From Lachnospiraceae bacterium (GTDB lineage: Bacteria; Bacillota; Clostridia; Lachnospirales; Lachnospiraceae): a stretch of DNA of 64,000 nucleotides. Below, in pieces: positions 50,704 to 59,838 of this stretch. The first letter of the stretch is position 1. Every line of letters begins with the position of its first letter. A program made the translations under genes and the position numbers. The notes below the pieces were generated by a model. It did not search any database. It was not told the DNA's origin and was given only the letters and a program-made list of their open reading frames with translations. Location of the stretch: assembly GCA_022794265.1 (NCBI GenBank), contig JAAWEK010000008.1, forward strand, positions 62,001 through 126,000. Reading direction: 5' to 3'.

Positions 50704-52199
50704 GAGCAAAATTAGAATCACTGCCAATGTCCCAGTTGAGGGATATTGCAAAACAGCAGGGCATTAAATACATAATGAAACTGCGTAAATCGGATTTGAT
50801 TAATGAGATTTTAAAGGCAACCGGTTATGAATCAGAGGTATCAGGGGAGGTTTTGGAATCAGGCAATGAGAATTTAAACAGATTGCCGGAGCATGAGGAT
50901 AACAAAATATCTGACAGTAATGATAAGGAAGAAGAAAAAATTCAGGAGAAGGCAGCGCAGAATACGGAAAAAGTAACAAAGGAAAAAGTGCATGTATATC
51001 ATACATTTGAAAAGGATTGCGTGAACCGGGCAAAACCGCCTATGGCAAAGAATGCTTCTGGTTCCGGAGACCAGGAAGAAAATCTGGTAGCAGAAGGAAT
51101 CCTGGAAGTTATGCCGGAGGGATATGGATTTATCCGGTGTGAGAATTTCCTGCCAGGTGAAAATGATGTATATGTATCCCCTTCTCAGATTCGCAGATTC
51201 CGGCTGAAGACAGGGGATATTTTAAATGGGCAGATGCGGCTTAAAAATACGAATGAGAAGTTCGGAGCCATGACGCATCTGAATATGGTCAATAACATTG
51301 AAATTGAAGATTCCATGAAGCGGCCGAATTTTGAGGATTTGACACCGATATTTCCAAATCAGAGGCTGAAAATGGAAACCATCAGCGAAAATATGGCAAT
51401 GCGGATTGTGGATCTGGTTTCTCCAATTGGCAAGGGACAGCGTGGTATGATTGTCTCCCCGCCGAAAGCCGGCAAGACCACATTATTGAAAGAAGTGGCA
51501 AAATCCATTCAGAAAAACAATCCGGATATGCATATGATTATTCTTTTGATTGATGAGAGACCGGAGGAAGTGACGGATATCAAGGAAGCGATTACCGGTA
51601 GCAATGTTGAAGTCATATATTCTACATTTGATGAACTGCCGGAGCATCACAAGCGGGTTTCCGAAATGGTTATAGAGCGTGCCAAACGTCTGGTGGAGTT
51701 AAAAAAGGATGTTATTATTTTATTGGATAGCATCACGAGACTTGCCAGGGCTTATAATATGACGATTCCACCGTCAGGAAGAACCTTATCCGGCGGTCTG
51801 GACCCGGCAGCCCTGCATATGCCGAAGCGATTTTTTGGTGCAGCGCGAAATATGCGTGAAGGAGGCAGCCTTACGGTTCTGGCAACGGCACTGGTGGACA
51901 CTGGCAGTAAGATGGACGATGTAGTATATGAAGAATTTAAAGGTACCGGCAATATGGAACTGGTACTGAACAGAAAGCTTTCAGAAAAGAGAGTATTTCC
52001 GGCTATCGATATTGTGAAATCTGGTACCCGCCGGGAAGATTTACTGCTGGATACAGAAGAAAACGAGGCTGCTTACTTGATCCGAAAGACCACAAATGAG
52101 ATGCGCCCGGAGGATGCAGTAGAAAAAATTATGGATTTATTTTCTAAAACTCGAAATAACAAAGAATTTGTCCAGATGATAAAAAAATACTTGCATTAA
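50700..52199 (+). CDS. rho: Transcription termination factor Rho
   Basis: A 499-residue hexameric RNA helicase. The N-terminal Rho_N helical domain ([30 protein letters not shown]) is followed by an acidic, lysine-rich linker (55-120) and then the cold-shock RNA-binding domain ([28 protein letters not shown]). The ATPase has Walker [11 protein letters not shown], Walker [17 protein letters not shown], and the Q/R loops ([32 protein letters not shown]). The extra linker makes it longer than the usual 420 residues. The start overlaps an upstream mini-frame. Confidence 0.97.
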   Translation: MRAKLESLPMSQLRDIAKQQGIKYIMKLRKSDLINEILKATGYESEVSGEVLESGNENLNRLPEHEDNKISDSNDKEEEKIQEKAAQNTEKVTKEKVHVYHTFEKDCVNRAKPPMAKNASGSGDQEENLVAEGILEVMPEGYGFIRCENFLPGENDVYVSPSQIRRFRLKTGDILNGQMRLKNTNEKFGAMTHLNMVNNIEIEDSMKRPNFEDLTPIFPNQRLKMETISENMAMRIVDLVSPIGKGQRGMIVSPPKAGKTTLLKEVAKSIQKNNPDMHMIILLIDERPEEVTDIKEAITGSNVEVIYSTFDELPEHHKRVSEMVIERAKRLVELKKDVIILLDSITRLARAYNMTIPPSGRTLSGGLDPAALHMPKRFFGAARNMREGGSLTVLATALVDTGSKMDDVVYEEFKGTGNMELVLNRKLSEKRVFPAIDIVKSGTRREDLLLDTEENEAAYLIRKTTNEMRPEDAVEKIMDLFSKTRNNKEFVQMIKKYLH

Positions 52200-52292
52200 A
52201 ATAATAACTGTGTTACACTATAAAAGCTGTTTTGAAGAATATGATTGGCGGAAGCCATTTGCATATCATTAATTGTAAAGAGGTGAAACAAA

Positions 52293-52502
52293 ATGAGAGA
52301 AGGAATACATCCAGCTTATTATCAGGCAAAAGTTGTCTGCAACTGTGGTAATGAATTTGTAACAGGTTCCACAAAGGAAGATATCCATGTTGAAATCTGT
52401 TCTAAGTGCCATTCTTTCTATACAGGTCAGCAGAAGACTGCTGCTGCCCGTGGACGTATTGATAAGTTCAATCGTAAGTATGGTATGACAAATAACAACT
52501 AG
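52293..52502 (+). CDS. rpmE: Ribosomal protein L31 (zinc-binding form)
   Basis: A 69-residue L31 of the C+ type. The four zinc-binding cysteines are in VCNCGNEF and [12 protein letters not shown]. It begins [11 protein letters not shown] as usual. AGAGGTG precedes the ATG. It lies 93 bp after rho, an arrangement common in Bacillota, and is followed by a strong terminator. Confidence 0.97.
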   Translation: MREGIHPAYYQAKVVCNCGNEFVTGSTKEDIHVEICSKCHSFYTGQQKTAAARGRIDKFNRKYGMTNNN

Positions 52503-52512
52503 GTCGTCGTAT

Positions 52513-52582
52513 ATGAGGCTGTCGCTGATAAGGGTTCTGTCATGGTGATGATAAGAACCTTTTTTGCGACAGCCTCATTTTT
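52513..52582 (+). terminator. Two-tier intrinsic terminator of rpmE
   Basis: Positions 52513-52525 pair perfectly with 52566-52578, and an inner hairpin near 52531-52561 stacks inside. Five T residues end it. Confidence 0.9.
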
Positions 52583-52649
52583 AGCATTTGATTATAAACG
52601 GATGGGATTAAGCAACAGGCCGGCAGAGGCCGGTAGATTGTGAGGCATT

Positions 52650-53597
52650 ATGAAAACATCAGGAATAGGCGGTCAGGCAGTTCTGGAAGGCATTATGATG
52701 AAAAATAAAGACCAGTATGCAGTTGCGGTACGAAAACCAGACCACGGCATAGAGGTCTGTGTGAAAGAGCACAAAAGCATTACCGAACGATTTAAAATTT
52801 TAGGTATTCCATTTATCAGAGGCGTATTTAATTTTATTGATTCCATGATTCTTGGAATATCCACGCTTACTTATTCTGCCGGTTTTTATGAAGAGGAAGA
52901 AACGGAACAGGTGAAAACGGATGATAAAAAGGAAGATATGCCGGGAGATTCATCGCTGAAAGAGAAGACGGAAGGTTTGATTATGGGGGTTACGGTAGCA
53001 GTTTCTATTGTAATGGCGCTGGGATTGTTTATCGTACTGCCCAGTCTGTTGTCTGATCTGATTCAGCGGCAGGTAAATATAGATTCTTATGCAGTAATAT
53101 CTTTAATAGAGGGCGTCATTCGGATTGTGATTTTTCTGTTGTATATTATTTTAATTTCCAGAATGAAAGATATTCAAAGAACTTTTATGTATCATGGAGC
53201 TGAACATAAGTGTATTAACTGCATTGAACAGGGTTTGGAATTGAATGTGGAAAACGTTTTAAAAAGTTCCAGACTTCACCGGCGGTGCGGTACCAGTTTT
53301 TTGTTTCTGGTTATGGCTGTCAGCATTGTTTTCTTTATATTGATACCGATACAGAATCCGGTATGGAAAGTGGTCATCCGTCTGTTGTTTATTCCGGTTA
53401 TCGCCGGAGTGTCTTATGAGATACTGCGGCTGGCGGGACGCAGTAACAATCTCATAGTAAGAATTGTAAGCGCCCCTGGTATGGCATTGCAGAAACTGAC
53501 CACTAATGAGCCGGATGCGGAACAGGTGGAAGTGGCCATAAAAGCGGTGGAAGCTGTGTTTGACTGGAAGGAATTTCTGGAAAATTATGAAGTATGA
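52650..53597 (+). CDS. DUF1385 membrane protein (YqhQ-like)
   Basis: A 315-residue membrane protein. The N-terminal GIGGQAVLEGIMMKNKDQYAVAVR and the central YHGAEHKCINCIEQGLELNVENV...SRLHRRCGTSFLFLV are diagnostic of DUF1385. It has four to five hydrophobic helices and a charged loop near residues 85-110. Members are often found near prmC and prfA, as here. The function is unknown, though conserved His and Cys residues suggest metal binding. Its end overlaps the start of prmC. Confidence 0.9.
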   Translation: MKTSGIGGQAVLEGIMMKNKDQYAVAVRKPDHGIEVCVKEHKSITERFKILGIPFIRGVFNFIDSMILGISTLTYSAGFYEEEETEQVKTDDKKEDMPGDSSLKEKTEGLIMGVTVAVSIVMALGLFIVLPSLLSDLIQRQVNIDSYAVISLIEGVIRIVIFLLYIILISRMKDIQRTFMYHGAEHKCINCIEQGLELNVENVLKSSRLHRRCGTSFLFLVMAVSIVFFILIPIQNPVWKVVIRLLFIPVIAGVSYEILRLAGRSNNLIVRIVSAPGMALQKLTTNEPDAEQVEVAIKAVEAVFDWKEFLENYEV

Positions 53598-54459
53598 TGA
53601 ATTGTTAAAACAGGGTGAGAACCGTCTTCAGGAAGTGGGAATTCTGGAAGCGGCTTCGGATGCCTGGATTTTGTTTGAGAATGTGTTTCAGATGAACCGC
53701 TCCCGTTTTTTTATGGAAAAGACAGCGGAGATAGGGGAAGAGGAAAAACAGAAAGTGTCTCTTTTCAATAAATACATTGAGGAACGTTGTTTTCGCCGAC
53801 CGGTTCAATATATAACGGGAACCTGGACGTTTATGGGATTGGAATTTGAAGTAAATAAACATGTTCTGATTCCACGGTTTGATACGGAATGTCTGGTGGA
53901 ACAGGCCGTCCGGATCATTCGGCAGCTTCAGAAAAAAGATTGTATTCGTGTACTGGATTTGTGTACCGGCAGTGGCTGTATTGCGGTTAGCATAAAAAAG
54001 ATATGTAGTGACTGCAAAATAGATATGAGTGCAGCGGATTTATCGGAAAAAGCGCTGGATACGGCTAAGCGGAACGCAGACCGGCAGGATGTGGAAGTGA
54101 ATGTTATTCATAGTGATTTATTTGAAAAGATAGAACGGAATAGTAAATTTGATATTATTGTATCGAATCCGCCCTATATCAGAACAGAGGATATTTTATC
54201 ATTGATGCCGGAAGTCCGTGACTTTGAACCATTGATGGCATTGGATGGGGATTTTGACGGTCTTCGGTTTTACAGAAGGATTATAAAAGAAGGCAAAGCT
54301 TATATACAGAACGGCGGTGTGCTTTTGTTTGAAATCGGCTGTGAACAGGGGGCGGAAGTAAAATTGCTTCTGGAAGAGCAGGGATATACGGAAATTCGAA
54401 TAATGAAAGATTTGGCCGGACTGGACAGAGTGGTAACGGCCCGTTATCCTGGCGTTTGA
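53587..54459 (+). CDS. prmC: Peptide chain release factor N5-glutamine methyltransferase
   Basis: A 290-residue SAM-dependent methyltransferase. The SAM loop is LDLCTGSGCIAVSI, and the catalytic NPPY is in VSNPPYIRTED. The N-terminal helical domain includes RRPVQYITGTWTFMGLEFEV. It methylates the Gln of the GGQ motif of RF1, encoded just downstream. The frame begins at 53560, but ATG 53587, which overlaps the DUF1385 stop by 11 bases, gives the normal N-terminus. Confidence 0.95.
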   Translation: MKYDELLKQGENRLQEVGILEAASDAWILFENVFQMNRSRFFMEKTAEIGEEEKQKVSLFNKYIEERCFRRPVQYITGTWTFMGLEFEVNKHVLIPRFDTECLVEQAVRIIRQLQKKDCIRVLDLCTGSGCIAVSIKKICSDCKIDMSAADLSEKALDTAKRNADRQDVEVNVIHSDLFEKIERNSKFDIIVSNPPYIRTEDILSLMPEVRDFEPLMALDGDFDGLRFYRRIIKEGKAYIQNGGVLLFEIGCEQGAEVKLLLEEQGYTEIRIMKDLAGLDRVVTARYPGV

Positions 54460-54506
54460 TAATAAATACAATAGAAAGCAGCAGATATGCGGAATAGGAG
54501 AATGAG

Positions 54507-55580
54507 ATGTTTGATAGATTAGAAGACCTTTTACACCGTTTTGATGAATTGATGTTGGAATTGAATGATCCCTCCATCGCAAATGATCAGGATAGATTTC
54601 GTAAGCTTATGAAAGAGCAGGCGAATCTGACACCTATTGTGGAGGCTTATCGGGAATATAAGCAGTGTAAAGATACAGTGGAAGAAAGTCTTGCAATTCT
54701 GGACGAGGAAAGTGATGAGGAGATGCGGGAACTGGCCAAGGAAGAATTAAATGATTCTAAGGCAAGGATTGAGGAATTGGAGAATGAATTAAAGATATTA
54801 CTTTTGCCGAAAGACCCAAATGACGATAAGAATGTTATTGTGGAAATCCGCGCTGGTGCCGGAGGGGATGAAGCTGCATTGTTTGCGGCAGAAATTTATC
54901 GTATGTATGTCCACTATGCCGAAAACAGACGTTGGAGAGTGGAAATGGTTGAATGTGAGGAAATCGGAATTGGCGGCCTTAAGAATGTAACATTTATGGT
55001 TACCGGTCAGGGCGCTTATTCGGTTCTGAAATATGAATCCGGGGTTCATCGTGTACAGAGAGTACCTGAAACAGAGTCTGGCGGCCGGATTCATACTTCT
55101 ACGATTACCGTTGCGGTTATGCCGGAAGCGGAGGAAGTGGATATTCAGATTGATGAAAAAGATATTCGTATTGACGTTATGCGTGCTTCCGGAAACGGCG
55201 GTCAGTGTGTCAATACAACGGATTCTGCCGTACGTCTGACGCATTTTCCGTCCGGTATTGTGGTTTACAGCCAGACAGAGAAATCTCAGTTACAGAATAA
55301 GGCGAAAGCTTATGCACTTTTAAGAGCGAAACTGTATGATATTGAGTGTCAGAAAGCTCATGATGCAGAGGCGGAGGCGAGAAGAAGCCAGATTGGTACC
55401 GGCGACCGTTCGGAGAAGATAAGAACTTATAATTTCCCGCAGGGACGAGTGACAGACCATAGAATCGGACTTACACTGTATAAGCTGGATAAGATAATGA
55501 ATGGTGAGATTCAGGAAATTATCGATGCCTGCATTGCGGCGGACCAGGCGGCGAAACTGGCGAAGATGCAGGATAGCTAG
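54507..55580 (+). CDS. prfA: Peptide chain release factor 1
   Basis: A 357-residue release factor for UAA and UAG. The GGQ catalytic motif is in [21 protein letters not shown], where the Gln is the target of PrmC. The recognition loop has the PET sequence (RVPETESGG), specific for RF1. The N-terminal helical domain is complete. It lies 47 bp after prmC and is followed by a hairpin terminator. Confidence 0.97.
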   Translation: MFDRLEDLLHRFDELMLELNDPSIANDQDRFRKLMKEQANLTPIVEAYREYKQCKDTVEESLAILDEESDEEMRELAKEELNDSKARIEELENELKILLLPKDPNDDKNVIVEIRAGAGGDEAALFAAEIYRMYVHYAENRRWRVEMVECEEIGIGGLKNVTFMVTGQGAYSVLKYESGVHRVQRVPETESGGRIHTSTITVAVMPEAEEVDIQIDEKDIRIDVMRASGNGGQCVNTTDSAVRLTHFPSGIVVYSQTEKSQLQNKAKAYALLRAKLYDIECQKAHDAEAEARRSQIGTGDRSEKIRTYNFPQGRVTDHRIGLTLYKLDKIMNGEIQEIIDACIAADQAAKLAKMQDS

Positions 55581-55628
55581 AGCGTGTTTTTAGGTCAGAT
55601 TGATAAAATAGAGAGTAGATGCAAAAAT

Positions 55629-55672
55629 AAAGTGCTTTATATCAGTTTAAGTGGCTGATATAGGGCATTTTT
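55629..55672 (+). terminator. Terminator of prfA
   Basis: Positions 55629-55645 pair with 55655-55671 (17 pairs including three G-T wobbles) around a nine-base loop. The T run overlaps the stem. A short GAGCGTGTTTTTAG element just after the prfA stop resembles the dispersed hairpin family. Confidence 0.65.
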
Positions 55673-55715
55673 ATATGGAGATATTTGGTGAGCTTGGCGG
55701 GGAAAGGGAGCGAAA

Positions 55716-55982
55716 GTGCCGAAAAATGGAGTTTTAACCCCTATTTTGTCAGATAGAGTTATTTCATTTATATCTGGAAAAAAACATTATGGACAATTTG
55801 TTTTTACTACACACAATGTTTTACATCTTGATTTGAAAAATTATATGAAGGAACAAATTTATTTTGTCACAAAGGATATTGAAACTTTGGAATCCGAAAT
55901 TTATTCATTGGCTGATTTTCCGGAAATACGATATGAAACTACTAAAATATACAAATTTTATATGAAAGGTATTTTAGGATAA
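55716..55982 (+). pseudogene. C-terminal remnant of an AAA family (AAA15-like) ATPase
   Basis: The 88-residue frame corresponds to the tail of large OLD/AAA15-type ATPases seen in abortive-infection systems. GQFVFTTHNVLHLDL fits the strand after Walker B with the H-loop, QIYFVTKD follows, and EIYSLADF...YKFYMKGILG fits the family's ending. Walker A and B are absent and an in-frame stop lies at 55689. GTG 55716 has a fair ribosome binding site (AGGGAG), so it may still be translated. The fragment marks a deleted gene in an AT-rich patch. Confidence 0.65.
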
Positions 55983-56111
55983 CTTTATTTTAAAAGGAAA
56001 GTTTGATACAATATAGGATAAATGAGACTTAGTCACAGTTATTATTTTTAGTTTGTTATAAAATGTAAATGCAATAAGAAATAGGCAATACGTTTTAGGA
56101 GGTGCAGATAA

Positions 56112-56312
56112 ATGAAAATCACATTAAATCCTGATGGAGAAATCGTACGGACGGTGAAAGAAGGACTGAAACGAACAGGCGGTTATTGTCCTTGCCGCAT
56201 AGAGAAAAAGGATGAGTATAAGTGTATGTGCAGAGAATTTCAGGAACAGGTTAAAGATCCGGATTTTGAAGGGTATTGCCACTGTATGCTTTATTACAAA
56301 TCAAATGAATAA
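56112..56312 (+). CDS. Short ferredoxin:thioredoxin reductase-like (FTR catalytic) protein
   Basis: A 66-residue protein with three Cys pairs: CPC (26-28), CMC (38-40) and CHC (56-58). This is the pattern of the FTR catalytic subunit, where they hold a 4Fe-4S cluster and a redox disulfide. The spacings (nine and 15 residues) differ from the plant type (16 and 8), and the protein is about half the usual length. GGAGG precedes the ATG. It is 14 bp upstream of thioredoxin, which strongly supports a thioredoxin-reducing role with ferredoxin as donor. Confidence 0.75.
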   Translation: MKITLNPDGEIVRTVKEGLKRTGGYCPCRIEKKDEYKCMCREFQEQVKDPDFEGYCHCMLYYKSNE

Positions 56313-56326
56313 AGGAGGAATAAAAA

Positions 56327-56647
56327 ATGGCTGAATTGCAGATAACAAAAAATAATTTTGAGGAGGAAGTTAAAAACTCGGATATTCCCGTAATGCTTGA
56401 CTTCTGGGCATCATGGTGCGGTCCATGTCAAATGCTCTCTCCGATTATTGGGGAAATTGCTGAGGAATATGATGGTAAGGCTAAAATCGGTAAAGTCAAT
56501 GTTGACGAGGAACCGGAACTGGCTTCCATGTTTGGGGTTGCAAGTATTCCGACAATTGTTGTCATGAAGAAGGGTAAAGTAATAAATACATCAATTGGAT
56601 ATCAACCAAAAGAGCAGATTGCAGAAATGTTGGATAAGGAGTTATAA
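56327..56647 (+). CDS. trxA: Thioredoxin
   Basis: A 106-residue thioredoxin with active site WASWCGPCQM (C31-C34), conserved FxVxKVNVDEEPELA-type helix, and the cis-Pro in ASIPTIVV. AAAGGAGG precedes the ATG. It forms a two-gene unit with the FTR-like gene. No NADPH thioredoxin reductase gene is in the window. Full length and intact. Confidence 0.95.
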   Translation: MAELQITKNNFEEEVKNSDIPVMLDFWASWCGPCQMLSPIIGEIAEEYDGKAKIGKVNVDEEPELASMFGVASIPTIVVMKKGKVINTSIGYQPKEQIAEMLDKEL

Positions 56648-56676
56648 AAACAATACAATATGGTTGAAAATAATGT

Positions 56677-56704
56677 TTGCAAATATAAAAGGATTTGTTA
56701 TAAT
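56677..56704 (+). promoter_or_regulatory. Extended -10 promoter downstream of trxA
   Basis: TTGCAA (56677-56682) and TATAAT (56699-56704) are separated by 16 bp, with a TG that extends the -10. The predicted transcript starts near 56711. Confidence 0.65.
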
Positions 56705-56710
56705 GTAGAC

Positions 56711-56797
56711 ATAAGAGGCAATCAATGCTGTATGGCAGGAGGCTTGATGTTTGACTTGATAGTGTAGTAGTTTATAGGATGCTACACTATTTTTTTA
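56711..56797 (+). promoter_or_regulatory. Candidate attenuator or small RNA with mini-frames
   Basis: A short transcript of about 87 bases would end at a terminator (56759-56767 pairs with 56782-56790, then eight T residues). Two overlapping mini-frames have their own ribosome binding sites. MLYGRRLDV (56725-56754) contains tandem AGG-AGG Arg codons. MFDLIV (56747-56767) follows AGGAGG and ends inside the terminator stem. This is the layout of ribosome-mediated attenuators. It may instead be a plain small RNA. Confidence 0.5.
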
Positions 56798-57103
56798 TTG
56801 TAAATATTCTGAATTTATGTGAGTTTCAACATTTTAAAAACATCATTATATGATAATTTAAATATGGCTATACAAAATTCGGAAGAAAGAAGGTAAGAAC
56901 AGAAAGATGGATGAGGATAAATTAATTCATTTTATGATTGTGTCTATGGATTATGTTCTTGATGTAGTATCAAGGTTTGAACCTGATGAATGTTATAAAA
57001 ACAGATAAATGAAATTTTTTAAGTAATTAGGAATAAGAAAGCAATATGAAATTTTATTTTAAATGATTTAGTCTGATAGTGAAATATATAAAGGAATAAC
57101 AAA
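56798..57103 (+). other. AT-rich spacer with one possible 33-residue frame
   Basis: No recognised gene lies here. A 33-codon frame (56907-57008) begins MDEDKLIHFM and reads MDYVLDVVSRFEPDE. GAAGG is 15 or so bases upstream, so its expression is doubtful. The stretch otherwise separates the attenuator from the S66 peptidase gene. Confidence 0.35.
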
Positions 57104-57955
57104 ATGGAAAAGAATAATAAAGTTGCAATTGTATGCTGCTCGAATGGTCAGCCAACGAATTACAGAGATAAATTAAAGCATTTAAAAGACACATTAACTC
57201 AAATCGGCCTGATTCCTGTCTTTAGTGATTTTATTTATGAAAAAGATTCTGTTTTCAGCGGCTCCGGAGAGGAACGGGCCAGATGTTTAATGGAGTTCTA
57301 CCGTAATGATGAAATTAAAGAGATTTATGATATTTCTGGCGGCGACATAGCCAATGAAATATTACCGTATTTAGATTTTGAAATTATATCCCGGAGTAAA
57401 AAAACATTTTGGGGATATAGTGACCTTACAACAATTATCAATGCAATTTATGCAAAAACAGGTAAAAAGTCTGTTTTATACCAGATAAGAAATTTGATTT
57501 ATGGAGATAATGTAAATCAGATTTCCAATTTTACAAGCACCATATTTAATGATACCGATGATTTATTTTCTTTCCATTATGAGTTTAAACAAAAAGATTA
57601 TATACAGGGAATAGTAGTGGGAGGAAATATAAGATGTCTGTTAAAACTGGCAGGAACAGAATATTGGCCGGATATGAATCAAAAAATTTTATTATTGGAA
57701 AGTTTTAGCGGAAGAGTACCACAGATGGTAACATACTTAAATCAACTAAAGCAGATAGGGGTATTTGATAAAATAAACGGAATTTTGTTAGGGACATTTA
57801 CACAAATGGACGAAGAACAATGTTTTCCTTCGATTGTTGATTTGGTTAGGAATTATGCAGGAGATAATATACCGATTGCTGAAACAAAGGAAATCGGGCA
57901 TGGGATTTCTTCAAAAGGAATTGTAATTGGTGAAGAAATTTGTTTGTGTCAATAG
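57104..57955 (+). CDS. S66 family LD-carboxypeptidase-like / MccF-like protein
   Basis: A 283-residue S66 serine peptidase. The nucleophile S106 lies in FWGYSDLTTIINA. The acid/His residues lie in LLLESFSGRVPQ and ETKEIGHGISSKG. Members are LD-carboxypeptidases of murein recycling or MccF-type enzymes that disarm microcin C and related aminoacyl-nucleotides. Which of the two cannot be told from sequence alone. AAAGGA precedes the ATG. Codon use is AT-rich compared with neighbours, like the whole 55.6-58 kb patch. Confidence 0.85.
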   Translation: MEKNNKVAIVCCSNGQPTNYRDKLKHLKDTLTQIGLIPVFSDFIYEKDSVFSGSGEERARCLMEFYRNDEIKEIYDISGGDIANEILPYLDFEIISRSKKTFWGYSDLTTIINAIYAKTGKKSVLYQIRNLIYGDNVNQISNFTSTIFNDTDDLFSFHYEFKQKDYIQGIVVGGNIRCLLKLAGTEYWPDMNQKILLLESFSGRVPQMVTYLNQLKQIGVFDKINGILLGTFTQMDEEQCFPSIVDLVRNYAGDNIPIAETKEIGHGISSKGIVIGEEICLCQ

Positions 57956-58005
57956 AAACATGAGAGAAGCAGTTATTGAAACCAATAGACTCGAAAAAAA
58001 ATTGC

Positions 58006-58034
58006 TTGACAGAATAGCATTATAGAAATATAAT
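58006..58034 (+). promoter_or_regulatory. Consensus promoter of cysK
   Basis: TTGACA (58006-58011) and TATAAT (58029-58034) are both perfect, with a 17-bp spacer. Confidence 0.85.
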
Positions 58035-58047
58035 ACCATTCATATAA

Positions 58048-58069
58048 TTCCTACAAAACTAATAGGAAA
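58048..58069 (+). promoter_or_regulatory. CymR-like operator candidate upstream of cysK
   Basis: The 19-base unit TCCTA-n9-TAGGA (58049-58067) is an inverted repeat just after the predicted transcription start. The same unit with the same spacing lies in the metY promoter (62202-62220). The ATAGGAA part resembles the CymR box of cysteine regulons in Bacillota. Confidence 0.55.
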
Positions 58070-58122
58070 AATAAAATAATGATAGAATAGCAATAAATCA
58101 TATAATTTAGGAGGATGACCAT

Positions 58123-59061
58123 ATGAGTAAAATAAAAGAAAGTGCATTGGAATTGATTGGCGGAACGCCATTATTAAAATTAAATCGATATACCCTTGAA
58201 GCAGGGGTGACAGAAGCAGTCATACTGGCAAAACTGGAATATCTGAATCCGGCAGGTTCTGTAAAGGACCGTATTGCATTGGCGATGATAGAAGATGCAG
58301 AAAAAAAAGGAATCCTAAAGCCGGGGGCTACAATAATTGAGCCGACTTCCGGCAATACTGGAATCGGTCTGGCTTCTGTAGCGGCTGCAAAGGGATATAA
58401 AGCAATTCTTACATTGCCAGATACTATGAGTGTGGAACGAAGAAATCTTCTGCAGGCATACGGAGCGGAATTGGTTCTGACAGAAGGTGCAAAAGGAATG
58501 AAGGGAGCCATTGCAAAAGCTGAAGAATTAAAAGAATCCATACCAGGTTCCATAATTCTCGGACAGTTTGTTAATCCGGCAAATCCTGCGGTTCATAAAG
58601 CAACCACAGGCCCGGAAATCTGGGAACAGACAGAAGGGAAAATTGATATATTTGTAGCCGGTGTCGGAACCGGCGGAACCGTTACCGGAGTAGGCGAATA
58701 TTTGAAAGAACAGAATCCGGATATTCAGGTGGTTGCGGTAGAGCCGGCTTCCAGCCCGGTATTATCCAAAGGAACACCGGGGGCTCATAAGATTCAGGGC
58801 ATTGGTGCAGGGTTTGTACCAGAGGTACTGAATACCAAAATATATGATGAAATCATAACGATTGAAAATGAAGATGCATTTGCGGAAGGAAAGAGGTTTG
58901 CCGTCAGTGAGGGCATACTGGTGGGCATATCTTCAGGAGCCGCATTGAAAGCAGCTGCAATACTGGCAGCCAGACCGGAAAATAAAGGAAAGACTATTGT
59001 TGTACTGCTTCCGGATTCGGGAGACAGGTATCTGTCCACACCATTGTTTAGTAACAACTGA
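58123..59061 (+). CDS. cysK: Cysteine synthase A (O-acetylserine sulfhydrylase)
   Basis: A 312-residue PLP enzyme. The PLP lysine is K48 in [11 protein letters not shown]. The substrate loop [10 protein letters not shown] and the phosphate-binding [13 protein letters not shown] are conserved. It makes cysteine from O-acetylserine and sulfide. AGGAGG precedes the ATG. The promoter is near-perfect, and an operator-like inverted repeat suggests repression when cysteine is available. The gene ends six bases from a converging ABC permease gene, with no terminator between them. Confidence 0.96.
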   Translation: MSKIKESALELIGGTPLLKLNRYTLEAGVTEAVILAKLEYLNPAGSVKDRIALAMIEDAEKKGILKPGATIIEPTSGNTGIGLASVAAAKGYKAILTLPDTMSVERRNLLQAYGAELVLTEGAKGMKGAIAKAEELKESIPGSIILGQFVNPANPAVHKATTGPEIWEQTEGKIDIFVAGVGTGGTVTGVGEYLKEQNPDIQVVAVEPASSPVLSKGTPGAHKIQGIGAGFVPEVLNTKIYDEIITIENEDAFAEGKRFAVSEGILVGISSGAALKAAAILAARPENKGKTIVVLLPDSGDRYLSTPLFSNN

Positions 59062-59067
59062 TAGGAA

Positions 59068-59838
59068 TTAAATATTTTTTCTGTTAAAGAAAATGATTGC
59101 GGCAATAATATCTGTGGTACACAATATAATCGTAAAAATGACTGTAAAATAATATTCGGAAATATTTCCATTACCAGTCAGAAGACTGGAAGAATCCATC
59201 AGATATACCGGCAGATATTTTTTTATAACAGGCAGCAGTCCCAGCAGATAGAAGACTAAAAAAGTACCGCCCACAGACATGACCACCGAAGAGTTTGTCC
59301 GGAGGATTACCGATAACAGCAGAAGCAGCGTAAGCAGCCACAGTCCTTCCAGATAGAAACAGAACGCAGGAAAAAACAGGTGGGCGGCAATGCGGTTATC
59401 CCAGAAATATGCATTGTATCCATAGGTAATTCCGTAGCAGAGCCAGTAGCCGGCCGTCCACAGCAGGCTCATGGTAACTGCTTTTGAAACAAGTATTTTC
59501 CAACGTTTCATCCCCTTTGTAACCATATTGATTAGTGTCCCTTTTTGATACTCCAGTGTTAACGTACTGCTAAACAGCAGAAGAAAAACAATCAATAAAA
59601 TCGGCATATTTTTGTAAAATTGTGTCCAGGAAGTCAGGGCGTTTACATCTACAGAAGTTACAGTAAACCCGGTTTCTGCAAAATTGTCAGACATGATTTC
59701 CATCATCCATGGGGTCAGTTTAGCAATGGCAGGATTCATAATACCGAACAGAACGAATAAAACCATTAGTATAAACAGTTTTCCAGTCCGGGTAAGTTCC
59801 ATAAATTCTTTTCGGGTAAATGCAGTTAACTGTTTCAT
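59068..59838 (-). CDS. ABC transporter permease (ABC-2 type)
   Basis: A 256-residue membrane protein with six hydrophobic helices. It starts with a basic, amphipathic segment (KQLTAFTRKEFMELTRTGKLFI) and has a long outside loop between helices 1 and 2, the pattern of ABC-2 type permeases. LEYQKGTLINMVTKGMKRWKILVSK is the cytoplasmic coupling stretch. Its start overlaps the ATPase stop by four bases. It forms the membrane half of the transporter. The substrate is unknown; antimicrobial peptide export is possible. Confidence 0.82.
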   Translation of the reverse strand: MKQLTAFTRKEFMELTRTGKLFILMVLFVLFGIMNPAIAKLTPWMMEIMSDNFAETGFTVTSVDVNALTSWTQFYKNMPILLIVFLLLFSSTLTLEYQKGTLINMVTKGMKRWKILVSKAVTMSLLWTAGYWLCYGITYGYNAYFWDNRIAAHLFFPAFCFYLEGLWLLTLLLLLSVILRTNSSVVMSVGGTFLVFYLLGLLPVIKKYLPVYLMDSSSLLTGNGNISEYYFTVIFTIILCTTDIIAAIIFFNRKNI

